Part shown: positions 10,452 to 18,477 of the stretch, one piece after another
Position numbering within the stretch: the first letter of the stretch is position 1
How the letters are laid out: every line of letters starts with the position of its first letter
NCBI RefSeq assembly: GCF_020829595.1
Contig: NZ_JAIVFW010000031.1
Coordinates: 1-64,000, forward strand
Reading direction: 5' to 3'
DNA from: Nostoc sp. CHAB 5844
GTDB taxonomy: Bacteria > Cyanobacteriota > Cyanobacteriia > Cyanobacteriales > Nostocaceae
DNA: 64,000 nt
Translations under genes and position numbers: made by a program
Notes under the pieces: model-generated
Seen by the model: the letters and a program-made list of their open reading frames with translations, nothing else
The model's database searches: none
What the model was told of the DNA's origin: nothing

Positions 10452-11018
10452 CCGCTTGTATCAATATTTTTTACCTAGCATGAATCAAGCTATTAGATAG
10501 CTGATAAAAATTTCCGGATATATACTGTTGCTGTTAAAGTAAGATACCGTTATCTGTAATGGAAAAAGATATCAGCAGCAACACTTGTTTGCTTACATAA
10601 TTTTCAATATCCGACTAATATTAATTCGCAATTACGAAGTTCCCACAGCAGCTAGGGTTCTAGGTTTGAATCTATTGCTGAATTTTAGAGAATTGTATAA
10701 ATCAATGGTAAACTTGGGTTGCTCTTGGGTATTTTCGCGTATCAGCGCGAACAATCCTTTTTTCAAGCTTAATTACGCAAGACAATACTTAAAATTCAGT
10801 TTTTTTGTGTTTAATGTGTAGATAAGTATGTTTTAATTTCCTATGAGTTGATATAATTCTCCATGTCAAATAAAGTCAAATTTCAGATTAAATATACATA
10901 TTTTTTAATAAAAAATAGAGAAATTTAACTAATTTATAAAGTATTAATTTCAATCATTATTTAGATAGAAATATACCTTTAACTTTCAGCCTGATTGCAC
11001 AAATTTTATAAATAACTC
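10452..11018. other. 567-bp intergenic region
   Basis: AT-rich, with many stops in all frames beyond one phenylalanine-rich frame (10585-10821) that lacks homologous features. I see nothing beyond probable promoter DNA of the downstream glycosyltransferase. Confidence 0.35.
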
Positions 11019-12311
11019 ATGCATATTTTGATTTATTCGTATAACTATCATCCAGAACCGATTGGAATTGCACCTTTAATGACAGAACTGGCAGAAGGAC
11101 TAGTAGAACAAGGTCATGAAGTGCGGGTAATTACAGGAATGCCCAACTATCCAGAACGAGAAATTTATCAAAGCTATCAGGGTAAGTGGTACATTACAGA
11201 AAAAATTAATGGTGTAACTATTCAACGCAGTTACTTACGGATCAAGTCAAAACCCAATCTCATCGACAGATTACTGCTAGAGTTAAGTTTTATCATTACC
11301 AGTTTGCCGCAAGCTATTAGAGGTAAACGACCAGATGTAATTTTGCTGACGATACCACCGTTATTAGTGACGTTGCCAGCCGCTTTATTGGGGAAACTAT
11401 ACAATTGCCCAGTGGTGTTAAATGTGCAAGATATTCTGCCAGAAGCAGCAGTGCGCGTCGGGTTAATGAGTAATAAATGGATGATCCGATTTTGTGAACT
11501 ATTAGAGAAATTCGCTTATCGAAATGCTCAAACCATTAGCGTGATTGCTGATGGTTTTTTAGAAAATTTAGTGAGTAAAGGTGTACCTCCCAAAAAAATT
11601 ATTTGTATTCCTAACTGGGTAAATGTCAATTTTATTCATCCTTTACCAAAAGAGAATAATCTCTGGAAAATTACCCATCAATTAGAGGGAAAATTTGTGG
11701 TGATGTATTCTGGTAACATTGCCTTAACCCAAGGTTTAGAGACAGTAGTGGCGGCGGCGGCTAGGTTGCGTCATATTCCAGAAATTACCTTTGTGATTGC
11801 AGGAGAAGCGATCGCTTTGCGAAGATTACAACAATATTGTTTATCTTGTGGGGCAGATAATGTTTTACTCTTGCCGTTACAACCGCGCCAACAACTCCCA
11901 CAAATGTTAGCCGCTGCTGATATTGGGCTGATTGTGCAGAAACGAAATGTCATCTCTTTTAATATGCCTTCTAAAATTCCCCTGCTGTTAGCTAGTGGCC
12001 GCCCAATTGTGGCTTCAGTACCAGCAACAGGTACAGCGGCTAAAGCAATTCGAGAAAGTGGCGGAGGTGTAATTGTCGAGCCAGAGTCGCCAGCTGCCCT
12101 AGCATATGCAGTCTTAGAGTTGTATTATCATCCACAGCTAAGGGAGCATTTAGGTAAAAAAGGTAGACAGTTTGCCGTCGAGCATTATGCTTGTGAACAG
12201 GCAATTGCACGGTATGAAGGACTGTTTGTGGATGCGATCGCCAAACGTACATCAACTGTAGATAATGTTATAAAATTGAGTTCCCAAGAATCAGTTGTTG
12301 ATATTCAGTAA
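11019..12311 (+). CDS. Group 4 glycosyltransferase, WcaI-like
   Basis: A 430-residue GT-B fold sugar transferase. The N-terminal acceptor domain begins with HILIYSYNYHPEPIGIAPLM and contains GMPNYPEREIYQSYQGKWY, typical of the colanic-acid WcaI family. A hydrophobic helix (about 95-125) suggests membrane association. The C-terminal nucleotide-sugar domain has VMYSGNIALTQGLETVVAAA, LLLPLQPRQQLPQMLAAADIG, SKIPLLLASGRPIVASV and the GGGVIVEPES acidic motif. It probably adds a sugar during exopolysaccharide or cell-surface glycan assembly; no other polysaccharide genes adjoin it. Start ATG at 11019. Confidence 0.85.
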   Translation: MHILIYSYNYHPEPIGIAPLMTELAEGLVEQGHEVRVITGMPNYPEREIYQSYQGKWYITEKINGVTIQRSYLRIKSKPNLIDRLLLELSFIITSLPQAIRGKRPDVILLTIPPLLVTLPAALLGKLYNCPVVLNVQDILPEAAVRVGLMSNKWMIRFCELLEKFAYRNAQTISVIADGFLENLVSKGVPPKKIICIPNWVNVNFIHPLPKENNLWKITHQLEGKFVVMYSGNIALTQGLETVVAAAARLRHIPEITFVIAGEAIALRRLQQYCLSCGADNVLLLPLQPRQQLPQMLAAADIGLIVQKRNVISFNMPSKIPLLLASGRPIVASVPATGTAAKAIRESGGGVIVEPESPAALAYAVLELYYHPQLREHLGKKGRQFAVEHYACEQAIARYEGLFVDAIAKRTSTVDNVIKLSSQESVVDIQ

Positions 12312-12466
12312 ACTAAAAAATTTGGCGATCGCTTTGGGGTAATAGTATAGACAGTAAAGCGTGGATTAGGTTTTAATTTGCTTACATGATCCTGACCTTA
12401 ATCGATTTTAGGAGGATGAATTCACTAACTATACAGGCAATTACATCTACATTAGTTTGAGGTTTT

Positions 12467-13012
12467 ATGCCAGAATTACCTTTAGAGAATTTATCCACAC
12501 CAATATATATCCAAATTGTCAGTCAAACTCCGGGTAGGCTACGGCTCAAAATTTCCCCTCAGCATCAAAATAAAGCGGAAATTCAGCTAATTGCTAATTC
12601 CCTCAAAGTCTTTTTTCCGCAGATTGATCAAGTTAAGGTGAATTCTCAAACAGGCAGTATGACAATATACTCTCCTGTTGAAAGTAGCAGTTTTACAGAG
12701 GTTTTAGATAAATTACAGGCTCAAGGGATAATCATCATTGATACCCCAGATAAAAAATCCCAGCCTGCAAAGTTAATTCCCACGTTATCTAACCTGAATC
12801 AGCAAGTCCAACAGATAACCAAAGAAAGCGTTGATTTGCGAGTAATTATACCTTTTACTGTAGTTGCGATCGTTCTTAAAAGATTGCTTCCTCCGTTAGC
12901 ACGATGGAAGACAACCACTTTATATCTTCTCCTTTGGTATGGCTTAGAGAGTCTGGTTAAACTTAGCGACAACGAGACACTACCAACTGACACCAATTCA
13001 CCAAAATCTTGA
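12467..13012 (+). CDS. HMA-like domain membrane protein
   Basis: A 181-residue protein. Residues about 10-85 form a ferredoxin-like beta-alpha-beta domain (IVSQTPGRLRLKIS, IDQVKVNSQTGSMTIYS) like the divergent HMA2 domain, but the CxxC metal-binding pair is absent. One hydrophobic segment near 125-140 (VIIPFTVVAIVL) and a second near 148-160 point to membrane anchoring. A GAGG Shine-Dalgarno lies six bases before ATG 12467. The role is unknown; homologous proteins are frequent in cyanobacteria next to metal or stress genes, but no such neighbour occurs here. Confidence 0.7.
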   Translation: MPELPLENLSTPIYIQIVSQTPGRLRLKISPQHQNKAEIQLIANSLKVFFPQIDQVKVNSQTGSMTIYSPVESSSFTEVLDKLQAQGIIIIDTPDKKSQPAKLIPTLSNLNQQVQQITKESVDLRVIIPFTVVAIVLKRLLPPLARWKTTTLYLLLWYGLESLVKLSDNETLPTDTNSPKS

Positions 13013-13184
13013 TACACATATAAGAACTTGTAAGGGCTTTCCGTCCGTACCCTGCCTGAAGGCGGAGTCTACGGCCTTACACCTGTATTTGTATCATCCA
13101 TAAAGTGAAAAGATGGATTCTCAAAAATTAAGCCAAGGCATTATTTGCCTTAGCTTTACTTTAACTATATCAGGAGCTAGAAAT

Positions 13185-13481
13185 TTATGATTGTTCCTCT
13201 TGAGCTTCTTCAGATACTTGTTCCGAGTCAGTTTCAGGTTCCGATTTAACAATGATTGGAGCTTTAACAGGTTTCGGCCCACGCGCTAGTGCAGGATTAA
13301 CCTGCTGTTTAATTTCATCCTTAGAAGAGTCTTTTTTTCTTTTACCAGATGAGCGATTGTTGCTAGAATTTGAGCGTTTAGGATTAGATTCAATAGAAGG
13401 CGCAGAATCAGAATCTCCTGAATTATTGTCAGTATTTGCTTGAGACTGACGTTCCGATTTCTTAATTGGGCGTTCTACCAT
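13185..13481 (-). CDS. Low-complexity charged hypothetical protein
   Basis: 98 residues, rich in Ser, Asn, Lys and Glu, with a basic centre (SSGKRKKDSSKDE) and an acidic tail (SEPETDSEQVSEEAQEEQ). It is predicted to be intrinsically disordered. The first residues MVERPIKKSERQ look like a conserved start in Nostocales proteins, but I cannot name a family. Coding is supported mainly by a clean frame and biased composition. Confidence 0.5.
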   Translation of the reverse strand: MVERPIKKSERQSQANTDNNSGDSDSAPSIESNPKRSNSSNNRSSGKRKKDSSKDEIKQQVNPALARGPKPVKAPIIVKSEPETDSEQVSEEAQEEQS

Positions 13482-13802
13482 TGTTAATTGTTAAAAATTT
13501 ACTTGTTTAATACATCAGTTTGATGATTATCAAACTGATGAGTAGCGTTTTTTTGGGGATTTTGTTGTGGCTTGGAATTACACTAAGTATAAATACTTAA
13601 ACATTCCGATTTTTTGAAGACACTTTCCAATATTAACGCATCTGTGCAGGGTGTGTTAATGAAGTAACGCACCCTACAAAACCTGTGGTCTTTTTCCCCT
13701 ACTAATTGATTTGAATTCTCAATAGCTGAATTCTTCTTCAAATGGCAGACTTTCCGGCTTACCCCACAAGAGTCATCTCTTGATTGAGCAACGCCTGATT
13801 TT
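13482..13802. other. Intergenic region with a hairpin and a dispersed repeat
   Basis: Contains an inverted repeat at about 13649-13673 (AGGGTGTGTTA with TAACGCACCCT, one mismatch), a widespread cyanobacterial hairpin type, and copy 2 of the 30-bp dispersed repeat at 13743-13772. No gene seen. Confidence 0.6.
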
Positions 13803-14120
13803 CTATTTCTTTCCAACATCACGAGCCATGTTGAGGTAATAGTCCTCTACTTTAGTCTTAGAACGACGGCGTGTAAATGTAGGAGTTTCTGAAGTAGTAT
13901 TCTGCTCTGTTTTTATCGGTTGTTGTTCTGATACTTGCTTGGTAGTTTGCGTTGCATCAGATTCCAAATAATAACTAGAGCTAGAGCTATTAAATCCAAA
14001 AACTTTGGCAAAAAAGCCAAAAATACTGCTGAAAAAACTCAAAAATACCTTGAAAATCACGGAAAAATAACCTTCAAGGCGAATAAACAAGTTCCGAATG
14101 ATTTGAATTAGACGATCCAT
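13803..14120 (-). CDS. Small amphipathic/membrane-associated hypothetical protein
   Basis: 105 residues. The N-terminus is a long phenylalanine-rich amphipathic or membrane helix (LIQIIRNLFIRLEGYFSVIF and FLSFFSSIFGFFAKVFGF), followed by a Ser/Thr/Gln-rich linker and a basic end (FTRRRSKTKVEDYYLNMARD). The pattern, hydrophobic anchor plus short conserved basic tail, is seen in Nostocales-only small proteins. Function unknown. It is separated from the charged small gene at 13185-13481 by repeats, so co-transcription is uncertain. Confidence 0.6.
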   Translation of the reverse strand: MDRLIQIIRNLFIRLEGYFSVIFKVFLSFFSSIFGFFAKVFGFNSSSSSYYLESDATQTTKQVSEQQPIKTEQNTTSETPTFTRRRSKTKVEDYYLNMARDVGKK

Positions 14121-14411
14121 AGCAGCACCCTCTATGATTGCCTAATACCATTGTGACTTAATTTCATCATGATGAAGTTTTAAATAGAAAGCTTGTTTGT
14201 TAAAAATGGGTGTAATAGCTGATGGCTGCTGGTTTGCAGCCTTCTTCCACGGGTAAGAGTACCAAAGATGGATTGTCAAAATTTTGAGATGTATCTTTGG
14301 GTAGTTTAGTCAATATTATGAAATATTTATTAATATAGGTGTAAATCAGTGTCAGAAGTCAAAAACTACTTATTTGCAGATACTGGATTTTTCACCATCG
14401 GAGTAGAAGAC

Positions 14412-14630
14412 ATGAAAGACGAGCAAACATCCAACTCTAAGGAGTTCGTAGGCAATCTCAAGAATGGGATTTGGCTATTTGGACTCTCATCTTGGTTATT
14501 TGGGATTACAGACCGCAGTATTGCTTCATTTGCCGATGGGTATCTATCTGCTTTGGATTTAACGCAACTATTTACAGCGGCTACGTTCTTTGTGGCATGG
14601 CTATTTTTAAAGCCAACATCCAGAGTTTAA
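14412..14630 (+). CDS. Small two-helix membrane protein
   Basis: 72 residues if started at ATG 14412, which has GGAG 8 bases upstream; a GTG at 14349 would add 21 residues (MSEVKNYLFADTGFFTIGVED). Two hydrophobic segments (IWLFGLSSWLFGI and LTQLFTAATFFVAWLFL) flank a short loop (TDRSIASFADGYLSALD). Function unknown. Confidence 0.5.
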   Translation: MKDEQTSNSKEFVGNLKNGIWLFGLSSWLFGITDRSIASFADGYLSALDLTQLFTAATFFVAWLFLKPTSRV

Positions 14631-14831
14631 GAGCTTGCTATCAAAACTTCTGTTTAATTGGTCGCTCATTTTGTCAAGCTGATAAATACTTCCGAGGTAG
14701 AACGTTTTTCTAGTAGTTAATTGAACACAAGCTACAAATTGTCATAGGATGAACGGAATTTTTAACCACATTAGATGATCTAATCTGAATCGACTTTGAT
14801 TCTTGGCGCTTCTGCGTGAGACAAATTCAAT

Positions 14832-15075
14832 TCACGCAATTGGTAAAGTGAGAGTAAATCCTGTTTGACCAGAAGTTAGAGGATCAAGAGTCAGAGTGCC
14901 ACGGTGCGCCCGCACAATTTCACGAGAGAGGCTGAGTCCGAGTCCGATGCCTTCAATTTTGCGGGTGTGGGCTGGATCACCGCGATAAAAGCGGTCAAAA
15001 AGCCGATCGCGATCGCCTGGTAAAATATCTTTTGAGGAATTGGCGATCGCCCATACTCCGACGCACCACCGCATG
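14832..15075 (-). pseudogene. 3' remnant of a sensor histidine kinase
   Basis: Encodes only the end of a HATPase_c domain: a degenerate N-terminal G1 region (WAIANSSKDILPGDRDRLFD), the F-box RFYRGD, the G2 box GIGLGLSLSREIVRAH and the C-terminal strand FTLTLPIA before TGA. Membrane, HAMP, H-box and N-box are missing. It overlaps, in another frame, the receiver remnant encoded just upstream on the same strand. This is what a deletion spanning the end of the regulator and most of its kinase would leave. Confidence 0.85.
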
Positions 15076-15411
15076 AATCCGCGCCACTAATTCTTCGACA
15101 AAAAAGGGTTTGGCAATGTAATCATCGGCTCCCAAGTTTAAACCTTCTAGGCGATCGTCTAGTTCATTGCGAGCCGTTAACAAAATTACCGGAGCATTCC
15201 GCCCTTCCCGCCGCAGTTGTTTGAGAATCGCTAGTCCATCTTTTCCCGGAACCATGATGTCAAGAATAATGGCATCGTATTCGTTATCTAATGCTCGCAG
15301 ATATCCTTCATCACCGTTGTCCCAATAGTCTACGACAAATCCTTGCTCCTTCAATCCAGCCCGGACGAAGTTAGCAATTTTTGCTTCATCTTCGACAAAC
15401 AGAACGTTCAC
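14995..15411 (-). pseudogene. 5' remnant of an OmpR-family response regulator
   Basis: Residues 1-122 are a complete receiver domain: MNVLFVEDEAKI with the acidic pair, the phosphoacceptor in DAIILDIMVPGKDG, the Thr in VILLTARN and the Lys in YIAKPFFVEEL, ending at RIHAVVRRS. The winged-helix DNA-binding domain that should follow is absent; the frame runs into kinase DNA read out of phase (GDRQFLKRYFTRRSRSAF). It may still make a stand-alone receiver, but the DNA-binding output is lost. A GCGATCGC octamer (15043-15050) lies at the deletion junction. Confidence 0.85.
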
Positions 15412-15609
15412 AAGTATTTTTTACTTCATCTATTGTTCCATTTTAGATTGATTACTCTTTAGCTCAAATTACAAAACTGTAATTTTAAAAATAGTCAAGC
15501 TGTCATTTTGGGGTGGCTCAATCATAAATGTCAGCAACAGTAATTTTCGAGGTTAATTGTGATGAATATTCGTAAATATACCTGTTGCAACAACTTGATA
15601 GAGGTAGAT

Positions 15610-16380
15610 ATGGACATACAATTTAGCCCTGTCTCATTTTCTGACATTCGTGAAGCGGTGCAAAGCCACCTTGCGGCACTCCCCGCACGCATTGATTCGT
15701 TCCTGGAGGAACATATCCTTGCGTCGCACCATTATCACATCTTCATTGCTCGCCAATCTGCAGGCTTTGCGTCAATTCATGGTGAAAGTTTGCTTACCCA
15801 ATTTAGCCTGACTGACCAACATAAGCACTATGGACAAGCCGTGTTTCAGCAATTACGCAAGCTAGAACACGTCTCTGCGGCGCTCGTTCCAACGTGCGAC
15901 GAGTTTTTTCTCGCTCATGCGCTTGATGATTACCGCCAACTTACAAAACAAGCATACTTTTTCAATGTCGTTCCAGATGCACAAGACCATACAGCAACTC
16001 AATCATTTTCGTTGCGCTTGGCTAACCCCGAAGATATTCCCTTCATTCAACAGCACGCGGGTGAGTTTTTCACGCCTGTTGAGAAGCATCTCGCAGCACA
16101 CACATTGTTTCTGGTACGAAAGAGAGATGAGTATGTCGGATTTGGGTTGATCGAATCGAGTAGCCTTTATGGTGATGTCGCCAGCATCGGCATGTACACG
16201 ATCGAACACTTTCGGCGCACTGGTATCGCAACTGCCACAATCACGCTATTAATAGAGGAATGTCGGCGACGGGAACTACACCCAATTGCTGGGTGCTGGT
16301 ATTACAACCATGTGTCAAAGAAGACTTTGGAGCGGGCAGGTATGTTCACCCAAACAAGGCTGCTAAAAATCGATTATTAG
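15610..16380 (+). CDS. GNAT-family N-acetyltransferase
   Basis: A 256-residue protein from ATG 15610, which has GAGG five bases upstream; an earlier GTG/ATG at 15559-15562 also has GAGG and would add up to 17 residues. The C-terminal 150 residues are a GNAT fold: ADPED-like start (LRLANPEDIPFIQQHAGEF), beta-4 DVASIGMYTIEHF, the acetyl-CoA loop RRTGIATATI (R-x-x-G-x-A) and NHVSKKTLERAGMF. The N-terminal domain is a divergent GNAT-like half. Substrate unknown. Base composition is clearly more GC-rich than its neighbours and it follows a damaged regulatory locus, compatible with transfer. Confidence 0.85.
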   Translation: MDIQFSPVSFSDIREAVQSHLAALPARIDSFLEEHILASHHYHIFIARQSAGFASIHGESLLTQFSLTDQHKHYGQAVFQQLRKLEHVSAALVPTCDEFFLAHALDDYRQLTKQAYFFNVVPDAQDHTATQSFSLRLANPEDIPFIQQHAGEFFTPVEKHLAAHTLFLVRKRDEYVGFGLIESSSLYGDVASIGMYTIEHFRRTGIATATITLLIEECRRRELHPIAGCWYYNHVSKKTLERAGMFTQTRLLKIDY

Positions 16381-16497
16381 TCGAAGGCTGCTGATTTTCG
16401 CCATCACTCGCCGCCCTGCCCGCCTGCTTTTGACTAAGATTACTAGGTGTTACTTCGCTAGATATATTATCCGTATTTACCTATCTTTACATAGTTT

Positions 16498-16641
16498 GGT
16501 TTTTTCACCTCGTTCTACTTATTAGCCGTAGCAGCGATTCCTTTTGTGATTGGAACATTTGGTTTTGTTGCACCTAATCAGGTAAACGCCGAAGTTCCTT
16601 CTCATCGCAACACAAAGATTGCACAACAGCCAAGACCTTAA
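16498..16641 (+). pseudogene. Fragment of a signal-peptide gene related to the downstream repeat protein
   Basis: The open frame lacks a usable start (TAG stands just upstream) but encodes a signal peptide and the start of a mature protein: LLAVAAIPFVIGTFGFVAPN then QVNAEVPSHRNTKIAQQ, ending TAA. This mirrors the N-terminus of the protein at 17768-18262 (VLAGTFGLISLNQVNAANPSHQIAQ). It is best read as a degraded paralogue. Confidence 0.65.
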
Positions 16642-16653
16642 AAGTTAGACCTC

Positions 16654-17415
16654 ATGAACATCAACAATCGCCAATTAAGTCGAATTTTAAGTCGCAGAAA
16701 AGCACTTGCTCTCTTTAGGGTAGCCGGAACTGCAATATTTGTGGTGGGATGCCTACCGAGAAAATCTAGTTCCTCACTAGCACAGTCGAGTTCAGCTGTC
16801 CCAGTATCAGCTACACCTGCGTGTGTCGTAAGTCCGCAGCAAACGGAAGGACCATATTTTGTAGATGAGAAGCTCAATCGCTCTGATATTCGCTTTGATC
16901 CGGTGGATGGTTCGGTGAAAGAAGGCGTACCACTGCAACTGACGCTGCATATTTCTCAGGTCGGTAGTAATGGTTGCACACCGCTGGTAGGTGCGATCGT
17001 GGATATTTGGCACTGTGACGCGTTGGGTGTCTATTCAGATGTAACAGACCGCAGTTTTAGTACTGTCGGCAAAAAGTTCTTACGTGGTTATCAAGTAACC
17101 GATGCTCAGGGAAATGTGCAGTTCACAACTATTTATCCTGGTTGGTATCCAGGTAGAACTGTCCATATCCACTTTAAGGTGCGTACTGATGAGACATCAG
17201 GGCAGGGTTACGAGTTTACGTCGCAACTATATTTTGATGATGCGATGAGCGATCGCATTTACACCCAAGCACCCTACGCCAGCAAGGGACAGCGCACTCA
17301 AAAAAATGCTGATGATGGAATATTTCAAGATGGTGGCAAGCAAATGTTGCTCAAGCTGACAAACAATGGACAAGGTTACACCGCAACCTTTGATGTTGGG
17401 CTTCAGATAACTTAA
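16654..17415 (+). CDS. Exported intradiol ring-cleavage dioxygenase (protocatechuate 3,4-dioxygenase-like)
   Basis: A 253-residue non-heme Fe(III) dioxygenase-fold protein. The N-terminus has a twin-arginine-like SRRKALALF and a lipobox ending VVGC, suggesting an exported lipoprotein. The catalytic domain includes the family start QTEGPYFVDEKLNRSDIR, VDIWHCDALGVYSDV (first Tyr ligand), FTTIYPGWYPGRTVHIHFKV (second Tyr ligand and the HxH pair) and a C-terminal strand region. All four ligands are present. Natural substrates of these extracytoplasmic members are not established; aromatic or phenolic compounds are the obvious guess. Start ATG 16654. Confidence 0.9.
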   Translation: MNINNRQLSRILSRRKALALFRVAGTAIFVVGCLPRKSSSSLAQSSSAVPVSATPACVVSPQQTEGPYFVDEKLNRSDIRFDPVDGSVKEGVPLQLTLHISQVGSNGCTPLVGAIVDIWHCDALGVYSDVTDRSFSTVGKKFLRGYQVTDAQGNVQFTTIYPGWYPGRTVHIHFKVRTDETSGQGYEFTSQLYFDDAMSDRIYTQAPYASKGQRTQKNADDGIFQDGGKQMLLKLTNNGQGYTATFDVGLQIT

Positions 17416-17486
17416 GAAGTAAAAAGTAAAAAGATAATCCCCATCAATAAATTTAGGGGATTTGATAAGGAGATATTGTTTCTCGA

Positions 17487-17530
17487 CGGCAGTCGCACGA
17501 CTGTCGGGAAACCCGCCCACGGCGCTGCCG
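17487..17530 (-). mobile_element. Palindromic mini-element of the 45-48-bp family
   Basis: On the minus strand it reads GGCAGCGCCGTGGGCGGG, TTTCCCGACAG, TCGTGCGACTGCCG, sharing the core GCGGGTTTCCCGACAG with the insert at 8530-8577. Its ends pair (CGGCAG / CTGCCG). It lies in the 352-bp gap 17416-17767, which also holds AAAAGT-rich tandem repeats and no gene. Confidence 0.65.
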
Positions 17531-17767
17531 ACGCTATGCGTCTCGAAACAAATGTTTTTACCTCGTTCCATAAATAAATAATGGTGCTTAAACCATTTTT
17601 ATTTTTCTTTCTTTTGCCTTTTAACTTTTTACTTTTGCCTTGTTTGGTGATTTAGGCAAAATACCATGCACAAAAATTACAAAACTGTAATCCACAAGCA
17701 GGGCGAACTGTAATTTTGAGCCGATTAAATAAAAAACATCAACAACTTCACTTTCTAGAGGATGATT

Positions 17768-18262
17768 ATGAAACTTAACAAAGCAGCGGTCGTGACAGCA
17801 ATTTCAGTTCTAGCTGGGACATTTGGTTTAATTTCGCTAAACCAGGTAAATGCAGCTAATCCATCTCATCAAATCGCGCAGGGTTCACAAGCGCCCAACC
17901 AACCACCAGAAGGACAAAGAAGACCACCCCGCCCTGATTTTGCCGCCGCCGCCACCAAGTTGGGTGTGACGGAACAACAGTTAAAAGATGCCCTCGGTGT
18001 TCCGCCTCATCCTCCGGGCGATCGCAATCAGCGCCCACCCCGTCCTGATTTTGCCGCCGCCGCCACCAAGTTGGGTGTGACGGAACAACAGTTAAAAGAT
18101 GCCCTCGGTGTTCCGGCTAATCCTCCGGGCGATCGCAATCAGCGCCCACCCCGTCCTGATTTTGCCGCCGCCGCCACCAAGTTGGGTGTGACGGAACAGC
18201 AGTTAAAAGATGCACTCGGTGTTCCGTCTCATCCTCCTGAAGATAATCGCCCAAATCAATGA
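17768..18262 (+). CDS. Secreted protein with three near-identical 37-residue repeats
   Basis: 164 residues from ATG 17768 (AGAGG six bases upstream; an in-frame ATG at 17762 is less well spaced). A signal peptide with AGTFGLISLNQVNA is followed by three copies of a 37-residue unit: RPPRPDFAAAATKLGVTEQQ, LKDALGVP, then a PP-G-DRNQ linker. The DNA repeats with a 111-bp period (comparable points at 17933, 18044 and 18155) and hardly diverged, so the array is recent and could change in copy number in frame. The helical KLGVTEQQLKDAL motif occurs in other secreted bacterial proteins of unknown role. Confidence 0.8.
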   Translation: MKLNKAAVVTAISVLAGTFGLISLNQVNAANPSHQIAQGSQAPNQPPEGQRRPPRPDFAAAATKLGVTEQQLKDALGVPPHPPGDRNQRPPRPDFAAAATKLGVTEQQLKDALGVPANPPGDRNQRPPRPDFAAAATKLGVTEQQLKDALGVPSHPPEDNRPNQ

Positions 18263-18263
18263 A

Positions 18264-18291
18264 GTAGAGACGCGATTAATCGCGTCTCTAC
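18264..18291 (+). terminator. 28-nt perfect palindrome, GTAGAGACG family
   Basis: GTAGAGACGCGATT and AATCGCGTCTCTAC form a perfect palindrome directly after the stop of the repeat protein. Related palindromes are at 44271-44300 and 61673-61700. It may end transcription, but its recurrence suggests a dispersed repeat. Confidence 0.6.
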
Positions 18292-18477
18292 AAGAGAGTG
18301 CTGAGTTTAAAAACAACCCACTCATAGGTCTACGGTGTACATAAAATGCCCTCAAGCTAAAGCTTGGGGCTACACAAACAAAGCCCATCTTCATGGGCTA
18401 AATACAGAAAAAACTAATCTTAGCCTGCGTCAGCAAGCTTCGTTCATGTAGCCTCATTCAGTCTGAGGGGCTTGAAC

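Noticed and set aside
10585-10821. 78-codon frame before the glycosyltransferase
   Set aside because: No ribosome site, no homology features, composition follows AT content.
12411-12462. Mini-ORF after AGGAGG before the HMA-like gene
   Set aside because: The ATG directly abuts the purine run, leaving no ribosome spacing; a leader peptide cannot be supported.
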